This document shows positions 11,161-22,494 of a DNA stretch of 64,000 bases, in pieces. Position numbers and translations under genes: made by a program. Below the pieces are notes generated by a model. The model was not told the DNA's origin, ran no database searches, and saw only the letters and a list, made by a program, of their open reading frames with translations. Each line of letters opens with the position of its first letter. Within the stretch, counting starts at the first letter, position 1. Source of the stretch: Rhizophagus irregularis (Eukaryota > Glomeromycota > Glomeromycetes > Glomerales > Glomeraceae); the NCBI RefSeq assembly GCF_026210795.1, contig NC_089429.1, forward strand, positions 7,287,001 through 7,351,000. Reading direction: 5' to 3'.

Positions 11161-14100
11161 ATGAATTGGTCAGGAACTAATTCTTTTTTATACTTTGTAG
11201 CAATTTTTATTTTATTTATAAATCCATTTGGTATACATTCTTATAAAATCTTATCTCATAACGAGAGCGAACCTGGATATCAAGTACATCAAATATTAAC
11301 CAATCACGATGGTACATCAGTCATCTATTTAACCAAACCTATAAACGAAACCTGCAACGAACCAAGTATCGATTTTCGCATTATAAGACCTGATGGCGCA
11401 GTTGATATTACTAAAGTTCACCATCCGATCCCAGATTTTAATTTTTGTCTTAAGCCAAATAATTTGTCTTTGCATATTAAACTTTTTGGTAATATGCAAG
11501 ATAATGTGATTATCCTTTATGAAAATTCTACCAATATAAATTCGGCAAGTTTTTATGCATTGCTTGTTAATGCTCGCACAGGAAACGTTATTAGGTTTTA
11601 TATATATTTTTTTCCCTTAATTGTTAATATTTTATTTGTACCATAATTAACACTACGTATAATCCATTAATTTAAAGCAATACTTTTCTCTCACTCGTTT
11701 CCACAATCAATGGGACTTTATCCTTCTCCGGAGACATTCTACCACACATTAACGAAGAGTATGGCTTTCTTTTCTGGAGTTTCATAACTGAAACTAAAAT
11801 ACGTTGGATTTACTTTAGTAAACCGTAAGTCCGTGCATTAAATTTTTTGTTTCTATAAATCAATTAATATTAATGATATTTTAATCGTCTTTAGTGATTC
11901 AGATGGTAATTTTAAGCCAATAAATAGTAATCAGTTTGAATTATTAAATCCGTTAGACAGATTTAATATATTTGCCGCCATTGATGGAACCTTTGGATTG
12001 GTTACTAGTAATTATAATACAAACGCTTCAATCCAACTTCAACCAAATGTTGATTTAATTAACCCAACCGAACCTATGTTTGGACTTTATATAACATTCA
12101 TTAAGCCGAGTGAAGATGCTGTTGATGGACCTTTCTTGCTTTATCAAACCGCAATTCCGACGTTACGGATAGTATTTCAATGTAATTCCATTTATACGAC
12201 TATGGGTTATTTTTGCATATTAAATATGAATGAAGTGCAACCTAAAGAAGAATCTAAAAATTATTTAATTAAAATAACATTTCAAAATACTGGGTTCGTA
12301 ATTTCTATATAAAATTATATAAAATTTAATAATTGTCATTATTGATTCGTATTTTTCCTTATTAATATAGCTCAGTTATTGATGTTGAAAAATTTTCGAA
12401 TCTCGAACTATATACTGAATTATATAACAATTTATCGGAAACTACGATATTTGAAAGTTTATATCATGGGGGCTTTTTAGTACTTTATTCCAAAAACTCA
12501 GAAAATAACCATAAAACGGTTCAAGCTATCATTCTTGATAATAATGGATTCTATAACAACACTTTGGACTTTCCAAAAAATTTGGAAGCCTCTAATTATC
12601 TCGCAATGCCGGGTTTTCGAGATAGCAATTTTATTATCGCTCAACAAGAAAACGAATATACTTGGAAGGTTTACTCGGAAGAATATCCAAAATTCGTTTA
12701 TTATGGTAATATTATGCCGAATAGTTTTTAAAATTATTTTTATTCGTTATATTTTAAACTTACTTACATTCTCTTTGTATCTTTAGATAATGATTATGAT
12801 AGTCCATATATTCAATCTACCTTTCCGTTAATTAATTCTATTATATCACTTTCAACAACTAATATTAATATCTCTTATAAATTACCAATTACGTTATCCA
12901 CAAATAATATTTCTATTTATCAACATAATAATGAAAATCCTATATTAAGACAATCAGTTCCAGGTAGTTCACTATCTCTTTCCCATAGTGCTGATAATCA
13001 AACTTTAATTTTAAATGTTTTGGAAAGTACATTTAATCAACCAAATGCAAAGTATTATATTGTTATTGATGATAATTTTGTTCAAGATTGGGAAACAAAT
13101 CAACCTTTATTAGGTTTAGAAAGTAATATTTGGACATTTAATACTAGTAAGTAAATAATATCTGTGGTAAATAAAAAAACTAAAATTTTTTTAACATTTT
13201 TACACAAACTTCTTTTCTTTATAGCTGATGACCGAGATATCTTCGCAGGTAATTAAATATTAATCGATTAATATTTTTTAAACAAATTATTAGTTGATAA
13301 TATAATATTGATAATTAATTTAAATATAGAGGATGCGATTGGTCGATTTTCTTTAACTACAGAAGGAACAGAATATTATGAAGGCCTTTCGACTTACGAT
13401 CAAAAAAGATTTTTATCACAATTAAGGGTTGATTTAGCAAAATCAATACCCATTGATATTAATAGATTGGACAATATTAAATTTTATAAGTTTGATCAAA
13501 GTCAACGACCTCCAAAAATTCTTTTATCATTACTTATTAAATCGACAAGAAATTCAAATGAACGGAACGTTGATCGAATCATAAAAGATTTGAATATCTT
13601 GATCAAGGAAAAAGACATTACTCCAATTTCATGGTTTAATACAACAATGTTTTTAGATGCCAATTTTGGATTCCAGAAAAATAGTAAGTTTTACCGCTAA
13701 TCCTCGTGCGTAGAAAAATATACATATGTATATATAATATTTACATATTTATTAATTGTATAGGGAATCTCTTTGATGAATATAAATTTTATTTAGTTGG
13801 TATTGCTATAGGAATAATAATATTAGGATTATCATATTTTTATGCTAAGAGAAGACATCCTAAAGTAAAGTATTCAAAGCTTATCTTATAACGTTTTCGA
13901 TGATTTGTGATTTCCATTCATTAATTTATTTGATTTGTAGGGTAAAAATATTATGGTTTTTAAAATTTCTTTAATTATTATGGATTTTATATTGGATATA
14001 TTGTTTGTTCTAAATAATGGGAGAAATGTACCACAGTTATTTATTCCCAGGTATAATCAATTAATCAATTATTATTAATTGTAACATATCTATTTATTAA

Positions 14101-14741
14101 GACTAAATTTTTTTTTTTGTATTTCAGTATTATTTTTTGTTCAATACCAATAGCGGCTAATTCCATAATGAGCATGATTATAATACTTAAAGAGATCACA
14201 CGAAATGAATCTTTCTACAATTGGTTTAAATTAAATACGAATATAGCAGCACTATTTACTATATTAGCGAGTGCTGATCTTGAAGTATTAGACACGCTTT
14301 CCTCACAAGTCGGTGGTATTAAGTTATTTAATGCTCCTATGTCAGAAAAGACTCAATTGTATATTTTTTGGGGGAGTCTTGTTGGGCTTTTTATAGAAGA
14401 TATTCCTCAATTTATTATTCAGGTATGTAATTAATATTTTTTTGCTTTAAAAGACTAATAAAAAGCTTTACTGACCTTTTTAACACTTTTAGATTTTCTA
14501 CGTGAAATTTACAGTTACATATGATTTCATCCCTTTTCTTACACTTCTAACAAGTTCAATTGTTTTGACAATTAATATAATATCTAGGTTATATCATATA
14601 ATAATAGTACATTTACATACAAAAAAAAGAATATCCGTTATGATATTGCCAATTGATCAAAAAATGACATTTGATTCAGATATTGAGAACGGTTTAACCG
14701 TTCCGCAAGCAGCCAAAGTGTATTATAGACATTCTATGTAA
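11161..14741 (+). CDS. Family gene 1: secreted-ectodomain multi-pass membrane protein, function unknown (935 aa, 11 exons)
   Basis: Exons: 11161-11594, 11678-11824, 11895-12293, 12371-12705, 12787-13146, 13225-13248, 13330-13683, 13764-13864, 13941-14050, 14128-14422, 14493-14741. The joined frame is open for 2808 bp, and every junction keeps the phase seen in the three paralogs. Residues 1 to about 28 form a signal peptide. About 30-440 is beta-rich and propeller-like (repeated G-G-[FY]-L and DG[PT]F strands). About 440-560 looks Ig-like (STFNQPNAKYYIVIDDNFVQ). Exon 7 (about 566-684) looks SEA-like (FLSQLRVDLAKSIPIDINRL, then PPKILLSLLIKS). Membrane segments follow in exons 8 (VGIAIGIIILGLSYFYA), 9, 10 and 11; exon 10 ends in IEDIPQFIIQ. 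This is the most diverged copy. Folds are inferred from pattern only and no function is claimed. Confidence 0.9.
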
Positions 14742-15858
14742 ATAATGTGAAAAGTAAAATTGGTTTGTTTTTTTCTTACTAAACCTTTTGATTAATAATA
14801 ATAAATGTAATTGTAATATAATATTATCTTCTTAAAAGAAAATAAATTTCTACATCATGACAAGTTATATAAAGAATCTGAGAGTAAATAGTAATAATTT
14901 AAAATAATTTTAATTAGATCAATAATATATCCAACATCGAAGTAGTTCATAATCTAAATAATCTAAATATAATTTCATCTAGGGAATTTGATTCCCAAAT
15001 CTCTTGATAGATTGATTGATTGGTTTCAGTGGTCCATGATCGATCAAAAATTGATTAGTCGTATTTAATCGATTAATTGATCAAAATACGTATTAATGTT
15101 ATGACCTCTTAGCGGCTCTTACCTAGTTGTTTCCTGCGTAAGCTTGTCCAAATACGAAATTATCATGACGGAAGAGAGTCCCATATGGAGATTGGTATAC
15201 ATTTACCATTTACCATCTGTACTTCTAGATGGTGCTGATAAATATTATATAAGTAAAGAAGTCAAATCAAAAAAACCTTTGAAGGGCTTTTTAATGCTAA
15301 AGTATTGATATTAATAAATGTAGTTAAGAGTCGGATCTTTTGTCTTTTGTGTCTTCTTCAGGTTGTAAGCGCAAAAAAAGGAAGGAATTTCGAGTTTTGG
15401 AGTATATATCATCAACTGTTCTCAATAATTATATTTTAGACTTATAATATTTGGATGTTACCCACAAACGAATTGCAAGATTAAGGCCTTGCATGAAATT
15501 CATCATTTCATATTGATGCTTTTGTAATCTGTTGGGCGTGATCTATTATATCATCCGAAAATATAATCTGTTTTTATATTACTATTTAATATATCCCGAT
15601 CATTTGTAGTAACTTTCTTTAACTGTTAAGAACTTATTCTCATTTCTTTGATCCATATTTCGTTACCATTCCTCTTTGGTACGGGCTATCGGCTACTGCT
15701 CATTTGATAGATGAACAAAATCATGTCTTACTTTCTTATATCAGTTCCCGATATCTTCAGTTAGAAGAAATTAATTTCCTAGATTCTTTGTTCGTATCAT
15801 TTTCCTTTGATTTACGATTATTGGAAATTTGTTTTTTTTTGTTATTTTTTTTTATACG
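14742..15858. other. Intergenic, no gene called
   Basis: AATAAA-type signals near 14800 and 14840 may end family gene 1 transcripts. The stretch 15110-15700 is slightly less AT-rich, and on the minus strand gives short coding-like pieces with stops. I could not identify them. A local inverted repeat of TGATCGATCA/TTAATCGATTAATTGATCA sits near 15045-15090. Confidence 0.5.
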
Positions 15859-16674
15859 TATATACAGCATAGCGAACATCCCTTATATTGTCACATTATT
15901 GCCGATCATTTGCCGATCATTTATTAATCATCTTTTCAATATTGTCACATAAAAAAATACTATCTGGTTAATATATAAAGCTGAAATGATGTTTGATTTG
16001 ACAATTTTGAGGGTAAAATTGATCAATATTAACAGAAATTATATCAATAAATGTAAATTTTTATAATTAATAAATAAAATGAAAATTCAAATTTTATAAT
16101 CTTGAGATCCAGTGAACATATTCTAATGAATTATATACTATTAGATTGGTCTCAGTGAGAGGATTCGAATGGTAGTAAAATCATTGCCATCAGATCCATA
16201 TTGGCGAAGTTATTGCATTTTAAAATTTTGTACTAAATTAAATAGTAATATTATTAGTATTAATAATTGCGAATATTAATTTGGCCATAACTTTTGTGTT
16301 ACCTAAAATTATGTTGTGTTACTTCGGCCATTAATTTTAAAGACATTAATCTATAACTCATAAAAATTTCAAGTTTCACCCGAACTTCTGTGGCTTCGCC
16401 CAAAGCTTCAAAGTCTGATTAGGAGATGATCAGCATATATTAATTAATTGAAAAATTTGGCCTAAAACTAACTTTGGCATTACATTTTATTTTGGCACAA
16501 AATTTTTATATTAAACTGTTAATACTTTAAACTATTAAATAAAATAATTTAATGTGATTTTTTTACATATTTATGGTTTGAAATAATGCTTCAAAGTTAA
16601 TGTGATGTCACATATATTATGATCGGCAAATGATCAGCATGTGATAATAAGCATGTTCGCTATGCTCGTATATA
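15859..16674. mobile_element. Foldback/MITE, copy B (about 816 bp)
   Basis: The left end TATATACAGCATAGCGAACA is mirrored at the right by TGTTCGCTATGCTCGTATATA. Inside both ends are TATTGTCACAT/ATGTGATAATA and GCCGATCATTTGCCGATCAT words. The interior matches copies A (3255-3965) and C (17132-17747). A hairpin-module copy (GAGATCCAGTGA..GGTCTCAGTGAGAGG..ATTCGAATGG) sits at about 16100-16180. No transposase is encoded. Confidence 0.7.
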
Positions 16675-16979
16675 CTAGGTAGATTTTCATATATTACCAG
16701 AAAATTACTTATTGCTGTTTTTGATCTTTGATCAATTATTAAAAATAAAAATACCAAGTAATAATATATATAATTTGTCTCATACAATAATTACAAAATA
16801 AATTTATTAGGAAGAATAATAAATTCTACAAAATTTTTTCATTAGAATATAAAAATATTCTTTCAAAATAATGAATTTTCTCACCTAATAAATCTTTAAG
16901 ATTCTTTTATATAACTATTCATCTTCAATTATTAGATTATATTTCAACTTTTATTGCTGCATAGATTGTTTGCGAATTG

Positions 16980-18110
16980 TATAAAAAAGGAAAAAAATTA
17001 AAATGAAATAGCTAACGAATCACCAGCTTAATTGCGCCATCTTCCTACCTTCTTGACTTACGAAAGAAGCAATCCTTTATAAGATCATCATCAATGACTA
17101 CATTGTCATAAAAGGCTTGCTAAAGTTAGTTGTATACAACAGGGCAAACATCCCAATATTATCACATAAAAAAATACTGTTGAATTAGTTTTTTCACAAA
17201 TTCTACATAATAATGTATAAAATTTCAATTTTATTTACTTTATTTATTTATTGTTAATAAATTAGTTCTTAAAATAATTCATAAAGATTTTGTTAAATAT
17301 TAAACATATATTAATTTTACAATAATTGTAAACATTTATTTAATGATAACTTTTGGGTTATCAAAAATTGTCCAGGTTTATTTTAGCCATTGATTCTTGA
17401 ATATCTAAATAATATACTGTAAAAGTTTCAAGTTTCACCCAAAGATCTGTGGCTTCGCCCGAAGCTTTAAAGTCAAATTAGCAGATAATCGGCATATATA
17501 TAGCATATATATTAATTATTGAAAATTTGATGTAAAATCTAACTTTGGAAACACACCTTATTTTTCCACAATACTTTTATATTAAATTATTGATAAATGT
17601 AACTATTAAATAAAATAATTTAACATAAATTGTCAGAACATTTATTGCTTAGAATAAAGCTTTAAATTTAACGTAATATCACTTATATCATGATCGGTAA
17701 GTGATCAACATTGTGATATAATGCATGTCCGTCCTGTTATTGTATACTACTGACAATTCCAGTAAGTTGTCTTTGAATTCATCGAATTGTTCTTTAATTG
17801 TCGTGTATTGATCCATAATACTTCTTGCGTTCATTTTATGACATCCCATTACATCAGTGTTTGGAAATAACCTGTTCATTTATCATTCTTCCAAATTCAT
17901 TTTGTCACATCAATCATTTGATTTTGATTGTCTAATGATATCATCATATCAACCATAAACGTAATATGTAGGTGTAATCCATTCTCAAGAATTCATTATC
18001 AACTATATATTCGTAAGGCATTGCAAACAGCAGCTTTTAAAGAATGCCATAGATGCCAAGTTTACCTTTTTGTTTAAAGTTTCTGTTTCATTATAATTAT
18101 CGCATCAGAA
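16980..18110 (-). pseudogene. Unidentified degenerate coding region split by an insertion
   Basis: Minus-strand coding-like pieces lie on both sides of the 17132-17747 element. Right piece: MNRLFPNTDVMGCHKMNARS followed by IMDQYTTIKEQFDEFKDNLL (about 17760-17879), with ETETLNKKVNLASMAFFK further upstream in another frame. Left piece: AFYDNVVIDDDLIKDCFFRK (about 17050-17120). The amphipathic helical composition looks protein-like. Stops and frame changes rule out a working gene. I do not recognise the family. Confidence 0.35.
17132..17747. mobile_element. Foldback/MITE, copy C (616 bp)
   Basis: The left end GTATACAACAGGGCAAACAT and the complement of the right end (GTATACAATAACAGGACGGA, then CATGCATTATATCACA) form imperfect terminal inverted repeats of about 36 bp. 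The interior shares the TTTCAAGTTTCACCC and TCTGTGGCTTCGCCC landmarks with copies A and B. It is non-coding. It interrupts a coding-like region on the minus strand. Confidence 0.65.
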
Positions 18111-18879
18111 AATTTCAGAGTTTAGATTTAAAGCCTAAGATCTACTAGCAAATGAAATCAGACTTCTTCCTAACAAGTTCCAATAAACTCCAAAGCTGAT
18201 CCTCATTTATATTATGAATATCAAGTTATTAGGTCATTTTTGTATGACTATAATGCACTGAAGTTTTGTAAAGTAACATGACGTTTGATGATCCTGATGA
18301 ATCAATTTATCCATTTTTTTTCAGCGTAATCCCGTTTGGTAAACTGTGCAGTAAATGTTTGTTCTTGACTCACCACGCGATGCTAACTACTAATTTTGCA
18401 ACTGTGCAATAATAATAAATTGGAAGAAATTTTACACATTTGTTTAAATTATTAAATCAGATTGTTTTGATTATTGGCATCTTTGATTATAAATGCAAAT
18501 TTAATAGGAAAAAACTTGAAATAATGATAATGCTTAAACGTTATAAACAAATTGAAATATATTTATAAATCAAATGCAATTAATCACATGCTTCCAAATA
18601 CTTTATAATAAAAAACTCTATTTCTTAATGAATTTATTTGATATTTCACAAGATAAAAGTATATTATTTATATTAGAAATGAATAAAGATCAAAAAAGAT
18701 GAAATGATTGGAAAACAGGTATAGTTTTCTCAAAGAAAAAATTATATGTTACAAATGGATTCTATATTAGGGTAAACTAAAAGAATTTGTTTGGCTAAAG
18801 GTTAAATATTATTTTTATATAATTATTTAAATAAATACATATGTATAAATGTAATTATACTTGCTATTCATATTAATGG
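18111..18879. other. Intergenic, nothing recognised
   Basis: AT-rich sequence without an open frame of interest or a repeat that I could place. Confidence 0.5.
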
Positions 18880-18884
18880 AATTG

Positions 18885-19010
18885 AAAAAATCTTACATCC
18901 CATTCTATTACATATTCCATCCCATTTTCTATAATCCCATTCCAATCTCATTTCCTATATCCATATCCTATCTTTCATCTTTCATATCCCATCCTATATC
19001 CCATTTATTA
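18885..19010. repeat. CCCAT/CCATCCC-rich low-complexity tract
   Basis: About 125 bp made of ATCCCAT, TTCCATCCCATTTTC and CATATCCCAT variants on one strand, bounded by ordinary AT-rich DNA. It resembles subterminal repeat clusters of hAT-like elements, but I found no matching terminal repeat. It may also be a simple decayed satellite. Confidence 0.5.
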
Positions 19011-19149
19011 ATTTGATTTTTTTATTGTTGAAAAATTATTTTTATATATTTTATTACAATAATTTTTTGTTATACTAAATTTTATTTCAATAATTTTATA
19101 AAATAATAAATAAATAAAAACATAAAAAACTTATTAATTAACATTAAAA

Positions 19150-19520
19150 TTTAAATTTCTATAATCCATTATTCTTATTTTATTTTGTTCACCATATTTA
19201 TTATATAGAAGACTTATTGATAAATCAATAATATTTTCAACTTCTAATTCATTATTATTCACTTTTTCTAATTCTATAGTTTATTCTATCTTATTAATAT
19301 CTTCAAAATTGACTTCAATATTATTATTGTTAAATAAATCAATTTTATTATTGATTGATAATGCAACTTAATTTAATATTTCATCAAGTTTTTCTAAAGT
19401 TATTTTATTACTTATAAATTTCAGTTATAATTTTACATTTACTACAAGATATAACTATATTTATACTATTATTTGAAGTTATTAATATTAATTCTGTTAT
19501 AAAAAAATAAAATATTAAAT
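19150..19520 (-). pseudogene. Degenerate coding-like fragment, family unknown
   Basis: The minus strand gives KLDEILN-stop-VALSINNKIDLF, then VNFEDINKIE-stop-TIELEKV and ELEVENIIDLSISLLYNKYG. The frame is nearly continuous, and its stops are TAA codons that one base change could make from CAA or GAA. A CSKCK pair lies further upstream. It is probably a transposon- or gene-derived relic, but I cannot name the family. Confidence 0.35.
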
Positions 19521-20344
19521 AAAAAATAATTAAAATTAATATTTGCATATTTTTAAATTTATTAGATCTAATCAGTTTTAAAAGTGCAGTTATTAAACCA
19601 GTCTAATTATGATGAAGTTATAAATTTGATTTCACCAATTATGAAAATTAAAAGATTAAAATAGTTAAATTGTTATTATGGTAAATTAATATGTATAGCA
19701 GTATAGTCACATATTTCAATAAAAAGTTTTAATGTTCTTTTAATATTTCTTACAAAGCCTTTAAAAGATTTATTATTCTGTTTAAATGACTATTACTTGC
19801 ATATTATTTAAGGAAATCTAAAATTACTTGTTTAAATCTCACCAAAATTCTATAATTAGTTTTTCTAAAATTTTACTATAATTTTATTATAGTTTTGGCA
19901 AGATTTTAGCAGTTTTAGCATTCATAATAAATTTTATCAGGTTTTACTTTTCTCCAAAAATTTAACAATTTTTTAATATAATTTTAATAAAGTTTCACTA
20001 TTTTAGCATTTTATCAATTTGCTGAAATCTTTTAGTTTCTTCAGTAATAATCTTAATAAGATTATTATTTCATAATACTAGTATTATAATATAAAAAGAG
20101 ATTAAATTATTTATTAATAAATAATAGATGTTAGTAATAATATGGTCATATGGAATTTCTAAATAGAGTGATGAATAGTTATTTAATCTTTAGTTTAATT
20201 AAAAGCGCTTGTATTTATATACATTTTAAATAAAAAAAATAAAAATAAATTTACTTTTTAAACTTAAAAAAAAAAGGTATTTATATCATTTTTGATTATT
20301 CAATAGTATTATATACCTTTTTTATATATTTTACTGTATACTGC

Positions 20345-21100
20345 AGTTTTTATAAGTTTGTTTAATCAAATAATAATATTATGTAAGTTTACAGTCTTAT
20401 AAATTTTCAAAATATTTTAACTATAATATTATAGATTTACAGTCTTGTAAAATTTTAAAATATTTCAACTATAATATTACACAAATTTACAGATTATAAA
20501 TTTTTGAAATTTTAATCATAATATTATGCAGGTTTATAGTAGGACCCGAATATTACTAAAAAAACTCAGATCTGAATTTGTATAAACCTTATAATTAATT
20601 TCTGTTCCAAATGTATAAAGTTATATGTAGATTTTAGACTCAAATTTTGCTATCTCGGGATCCAGTGATAGGATTTTAATGATCTTTAGCTTGTTAGATT
20701 CGTCTCAACGAGACGAACATTTTGATATATAATTCATCTTTTTAGGTGTAATATTGACCGAGATATTGCATTTTGAAATTTTAGTTATACGGGATCTGAG
20801 TTGTTTTAGTAATATTCGGGGTCCTTTTATCGTCTTGTAATTTTTGAAATATTTTAACTATAATATTACGCAGGTTTATAAAACTGTAAATTTTTGAAAT
20901 ATTTTAACTGTAATATTATGCAGGTTTATATGACCGTCAATTTGTAAAATATTTTTACATAAATTTTATGTTATTGAAAACTTGTGTAATATTTTAATCA
21001 TAATATTATATAAATTTTATGAAATTGTAAACTTATATAATATTTTAAAATTTTTTGAAATATTATATCATAAACTCTCATAAATTTACAAAATTATAAA
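20345..21100. repeat. AT-rich minisatellite, unit about 58-62 bp, roughly ten degenerate copies
   Basis: The recurring unit contains AATATTATGCAGGTTTATA, then a variable ACAGTCTTGTAAATTTTTGA and AATATTTTAACTATAATATT. Copies grow more diverged at the edges. The array is interrupted by a MITE at 20541-20825. Confidence 0.7.
20541..20825. mobile_element. MITE, 285 bp, inserted in the minisatellite
   Basis: Terminal inverted repeats of about 33 bp: the left starts AGGACCCGAATATTACTAAA and the right ends TTTAGTAATATTCGGGGTCC then T. Flanking octamers are TTTATAGT (20533-20540) and TTTATCGT (20826-20833), an 8-bp duplication with one mismatch. The interior carries the TCGTCTCAACGAGACGA hairpin module with GGATCCAGTGATAGG. 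A related ATTCTTCGGGGTCCT end-scrap occurs at about 10570. Confidence 0.78.
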
Positions 21101-21337
21101 ACTTTGCTGATCTTTCTAATCTGATTTTTTCCAATAATACATAATTACACATGATGCGTAATAGCATATATATTAGTTATTTGATAGAGAAGCAGTTTAA
21201 ATGATATTTTAATACCCTATCAAATAACTGTATTATTCTGCAACCTGCAATGATCATTTTATAAATATAATAAACTATTGATTAAACAATAAATTTAGTA
21301 ATTAAGCATTTATAAATTCTTATATATATTTTAAAAT

Positions 21338-21872
21338 GTCCTATGTGTTTAAAAGACAAAGAAACATATACACATTTATGGAAATGTGAACATTTAGGAC
21401 AAGTAACTGAAACCGGAATATGATAGGTAAATTTCAGCAACACTTACATGAACTGATATTAGCTAATAGTCAAGTGGAAAATGTAAATTCTGATGATATT
21501 TTTAAAGAAATCTTGCGTTGTAGGATTTGGGACTTTAATAAAGCATATAATTTGTCTATGCTAGCAAAAGGTTTTATACATATAGATCTGATTAACTTAT
21601 TTAAGAGTTATAAAATATTAGATAAAGATAAGACAAAGTTATTAGATGGTTTGGTTAATAAATTAATTTTTGACTTTAAAATTTTTATATGGGAGTATAG
21701 AAATGTTAAATTAGCTGATTTAGAACATCAGAAAGGGATCAATGCTAAGATAAAAAAATCAGCCAACAAGTCTAAATTAGTGGCTAACAAATTAGATAAA
21801 ATAGTAAGTTCACGTTGGGAGCTATGGAATAGCTTAGTTTTTGAGAAAGGAGGTCATTGGTCAAATTTTTAG
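21338..21872 (+). pseudogene. C-terminal part of LINE ORF2, frameshifted
   Basis: The first 80 bp read CPMCLKDKETYTHLWKCEHL, a C-x2-C-x9-H-x3-C knuckle typical of the end of non-LTR polymerase proteins. After a one-base frame change near 21418 the frame stays open for 150 codons to the TAG at 21870-21872. That part ends with the IFIWEYRNVKLADLEHQKGI stretch, similar in pattern to the fragment at 35535-36001. The reverse transcriptase core is missing through 5' truncation. It cannot act on its own. Confidence 0.75.
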
Positions 21873-21885
21873 GTCTTTCATGACA

Positions 21886-21910
21886 TGTCACCTTTGACCT
21901 CAAGGTGACA
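21886..21910 (+). other. Perfect stem-loop in LINE 3' untranslated region
   Basis: TGTCACCTT and AAGGTGACA pair over 9 bp around a 7-base loop (TGACCTC), just 14 bp after the LINE stop codon. Stem-loops near the 3' end serve as reverse-transcriptase recognition sites in some LINE families. That role is inferred here. Confidence 0.6.
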
Positions 21911-22494
21911 GGTCGGTCTTTTCCTTTTGGAGGGGCAGTGTATTGATAATGTTTAAATTTATTTAGAATACTTTAGTTTATTTAACTTTTGTAAATATAT
22001 TGTATTACTTCAACATTATTATCAATAAACATGATCGCGCCTTTACATAGAAAAAAAAAAAAAAAAAAAAATATATATTTTAAAATTATTTTATGTTAGC
22101 TAAGTATCTTGATACCTTATTATATATATAAATAAATTGTATATATAATAATAAAATATTTACATTCTAAATTTGTTTTAATTGGTATTTAAATTACAAG
22201 AATATATAACAGAACTTTCTGTATTTTATATAATTAATAAACTCACAAATTGTACTACCTTGTAAAAAAAAAAAATAAAATTACAAGAATATATGCAATT
22301 ATTTACTTTAAAAGGGTTTGATTAGTTTCTTTTAAAGGCTACTATATATTATAATACAACTAAAAAATTTGTAAAAAAAATTTTTTTTAAAAAAAATATG
22401 CAGTATATATTTATTTTTTGAAAACCCATCAAAAAGTTTGATTTTTTAATTTTTTAAAATTTATTTACACCTATATTATTTACCATTGTGATAA

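Larger units (their letters stand above)
21338..22070 (+). mobile_element. 5'-truncated LINE (non-LTR retrotransposon) with poly(A) tail
   Basis: The insert is flanked by the perfect 16-bp duplication ATATATATTTTAAAAT (21322-21337 and 22071-22086). It ends in 20 A residues (22051-22070), with AATAAAC about 28 bp upstream. The 5' end starts directly inside coding sequence, the usual result of incomplete target-primed reverse transcription. The visible part is the last 180 or so codons of the polymerase frame plus a 3' untranslated region of about 180 bp that contains a strong hairpin (21886-21910). Confidence 0.9.
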
